Below are positions 61,355 to 64,000 of a stretch of DNA of 64,000 nt, piece after piece (the first letter of the stretch is position 1; each line of letters starts with the position of its first letter). The position numbers and the translations under genes were made by a program. The DNA comes from Steromphala cineraria (lineage: Eukaryota > Mollusca > Gastropoda > Trochida > Trochidae). The notes below the pieces were generated by a model. It saw only the letters and a program-made list of their open reading frames with translations. It was not told where the DNA came from and did no database searches. Location of the stretch: contig OU744724.1 in assembly GCA_916613615.1 (NCBI GenBank), positions 31,269,452-31,333,451 on the forward strand. The letters are read 5' to 3'.

Positions 61355-64000
61355 ACAAGCGGGAATCTGGAGTCATACTCCATATATGTATTCAATAGTT
61401 ATCGTAATGTCGTCACTGTGTGTACTTAGAATCTTGTCACCATTGCCTGTTAAATGGTTTATCGTCATTATTTGATTTAAAAACACCATTGCATTTTCTA
61501 AATACATTTGTTTTTATTTTTCTCCACAAAATATAACCTTATGCAAACTCAGAGAGTAAAAATATTTCCCTTCTCAACCCAATTATCAGAAGTCACTAAT
61601 AAGTCGACTCATAAAGCGAAAACTGAATTCGACCATTTAAGCGTTATCACCTTTAACTCATTTGAGCTTTCAACTTCACGGAATAGCTCAAGCTTATCGA
61701 TTTTAAAAGTTTGTCTTGCAATGGCATTATTTGTTTCCTTTTCGTGAGTTCTTATCCGTTCCTTATAAAAAATGCCTTCAAAAATAGCATTGATCAGTTA
61801 CTGATATAGTCCCACTAGTCTTGGGGAAACTTTTGGTTTCTTGCCACATCCAAAAAAGATGCACCAAATAATTGTGAATATTAGCTCAATGTCAATTGAT
61901 ATCAACGCGTTCGGCTCCAAATGTCATCAACAGGTATCGAATCAACGTTCGTCAACGAAAATTAAAGAACACAGTATGTTTATCTCATAATTTACATGTA
62001 TTAAAATCACATGCTGCTATAGCCGGTAAAATGTTTAATACAAAAATATCCTATTTCGTAAATCAAATTTAAAAAAAATCTACAATTCAGTTTAACTGTT
62101 TTATAATTGGATATATTCTACAGGCACTGTTATTTGAAAGCAATCTCGAAATCAATTATTAGGCTTAATGATTTTTGTGGTGTTTCTACTAAAAAAACTA
62201 GCCATAAATGACCAATTCTATCACCTCCAGATATTTGCCAGATGAAAGTAAATAAATAATGAGACTTTCTTAAATTCCTCTTCTCCTCAAAAATACTCGC
62301 TTCCTCCCGATATCTCAGTTGATAACCAATCTACCTGGAAGCAGTTTCCTCGACACTTTTTGCTTCTTGGCTAAGAACGGGGAATCCTCTGTTGCAGGGG
62401 TCTTGTGGAGGTTGCCATGTGCAAATAATCGACACTTGAGACCCAATCAACTATGGCCTCATCACAAAATCTCATCCGATTTTTTGTTCACTTTTACAAC
62501 TTTTTTCATTCGGTCCATGTGTTAGAGCCGGTCAGATTCTGCCATCGATCAAGCCTTAGTCTAGCTGATTGTTCCTTCACTGTTATTTGCCTTCGGGCAA
62601 GCCATCAGCTTCAGTCCTTCCATATATTCCCGATCCCGTATTCTTCAAATGAGGATTTTTTTCTTTCAAAACTATTACATTTTTGTCGAGGATTTTTTTC
62701 CCAATTCCCAACAAATCCACCAGTTGCTTAGATTAATGCTGGAAACTCGCGGCTAAATTCTTCCTTACAACTGAGCTCGTTTCAACCTTCACTAGCTAAC
62801 ATATATTTTTTTCATTTATACGAACGTGGCTGAACTGAACTCAGAGACAACTCGCATGTAGCAAAAGACCCTTGTGGTTGAGTTTCATTTCAAAATTTAT
62901 TTTTAGCATTTTAACTTTGTTCATTAATAGATTTTATTTATTGTTTTTTCTTTTATCCTCAAATATATTGACGAGATACAAACAATAGAGATACAAGAAT
63001 TCTTGTCAACCGATGTTTTTTCGAATTGGAAATGATAGATAGATAGATAGGTGATTCACAAATAAGCGTTTACCTTGAAGTGAGTTAGATAGAAATTGGA
63101 ATTCATTCAGAATTGGAAAATGGACGGGTCCAGATATGTTTTCCCCCGATGGATATACCCTTAATGGAAAACTTTAAATGTTACTAATTGGAAATTTCAA
63201 TAACTTTGCTTTCACAATTCGGTAACTTGTTGTATATATGTTGACGTGTATGCAACGTTGTTCTTGATTTCTGAGTGCGAGCTATATGGGCTACCTTAAG
63301 AACCAGAAATTCAACAGAAGGTTTTTAGAAAGTTCTTTCATCTTGTTTTTCTCAACTAAAATTCTAGAACTCTTTATCAATTAGACAATAGTGGCTAAGG
63401 CCCCCATCATTGACGATTATGGCTGATTAGCTAAATGTGGCGACATCTTAAACAATCACGTTTTAAAGATCAGTTGGGCGTGTACAGATGTTTCTGTATT
63501 TCTAGTTGTTAGGATGATAGTACTATTTCGTGTTGTTTTGTCTTCAAGTCAAGGGTGTGATGACATTGAAAATAAATTCTAATGAATAAATCACTGATGT
63601 TTTATGGTACTTCGTTCTCAAAAGATTGTTTGAAAGGTCAGTTAATGGGAGAATATAAGATAAAATAATATGCGATGAATGACAGATTTGCAACTATATC
63701 GTCAAATATTTGAGGCAGGATATCATACATTATCTGTCTCTCTTAAAACAATATACATTTCATCGAGTTGTTTGTCTTCTTTTTAGTGTTGACAAACTTC
63801 GATGTTTTTATCACGTTGAAGTGATGTGGAATGGAGTTTTATGTGGACATTTAATCGGGGAAATTAGCTGTCACACGGTCGAGCACACTGAGCCTCAGGA
63901 GGATAATCCCAAAGATAACCTGGACACAGATGAGAGTTGATGTTGTATTTCGAAGTGCAGATATAAAGTCATTTATACAATATGAATCATTACAATTTCA
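61355..64000. other. Non-coding stretch to the end of the window
   Basis: No gene recognised. A short GATA run occurs near 63036-63052. The open frames near 62319-62731 and 63710-63940 have no family resemblance. Confidence 0.55.

Noticed and set aside
61074..61475. 133-codon hydrophobic frame as a membrane protein
   Set aside because: It lacks a clear start and includes a direct repeat shared with non-coding sequence 1.1 kb away. The hydrophobicity reflects T-rich composition.

Overview
The window is eukaryotic, AT-rich and almost entirely non-coding. It holds one convincing protein-coding segment: the large terminal exon of a BCL11A/BCL11B-type C2H2 zinc-finger transcription factor (5195-7752, + strand). 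A polypyrimidine tract and AG splice acceptor lie directly upstream, so bases 1-5194 read as intron. The gene family, a tRNA-derived SINE, and a Helentron-like element carrying tandem ~146-bp monomers and ending in a GATGAGCT hairpin together suggest an invertebrate metazoan, most likely a bivalve mollusc. That assignment is inference; no species can be named from the sequence alone.

Layout. 1-5194: probable intron, with a TGTC microsatellite and a pyrimidine-rich tract. 5195-7752: BCL11 terminal exon (six zinc fingers, poly-Gln, acidic run). 7753 to about 14042: probable long 3' UTR or immediate downstream region, T-rich, with several AATAAA signals and no gene. About 14.1-64 kb: intergenic, gene-desert-like DNA with no convincing host gene. 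It contains transposable elements, minisatellites, two satellite-like arrays, and a few GC-richer patches with good matches to transcription-factor motifs (CTCF-like, palindromic nuclear-receptor, CRE, E2F/YY1). These patches may be distal regulatory DNA for the BCL11 gene.

Mobile DNA is the most informative content. (1) A TTAA-flanked MITE family (AGGGGCAGTAGCACGT termini, Kolobok/T2-like) has five copies. One has a second TTAA-type MITE nested inside it, and another sits in a tandem repeat whose sister unit shows the empty site. (2) A 266-bp MITE with about 84-bp inverted repeats and a perfect 10-bp target duplication is accompanied by a 90-bp deletion derivative with its own 10-bp duplication (MULE-like). 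(3) A 90-bp near-palindromic element has a 10-bp duplication, and there is a decayed relative. (4) A Helentron-like element contains nine ~146-bp monomers with trimer-scale structure; a two-unit relative lies 28 kb away. (5) There are three 5'-truncated LINE 3' ends, two with target duplications and two ending in the same reverse-transcriptase C-terminus. (6) There is one well-preserved tRNA-derived SINE and one highly decayed copy.

Beyond the BCL11 exon no set of genes works together here. The functional reading is one developmental regulator flanked by repeat-rich DNA with scattered candidate cis-regulatory islands.
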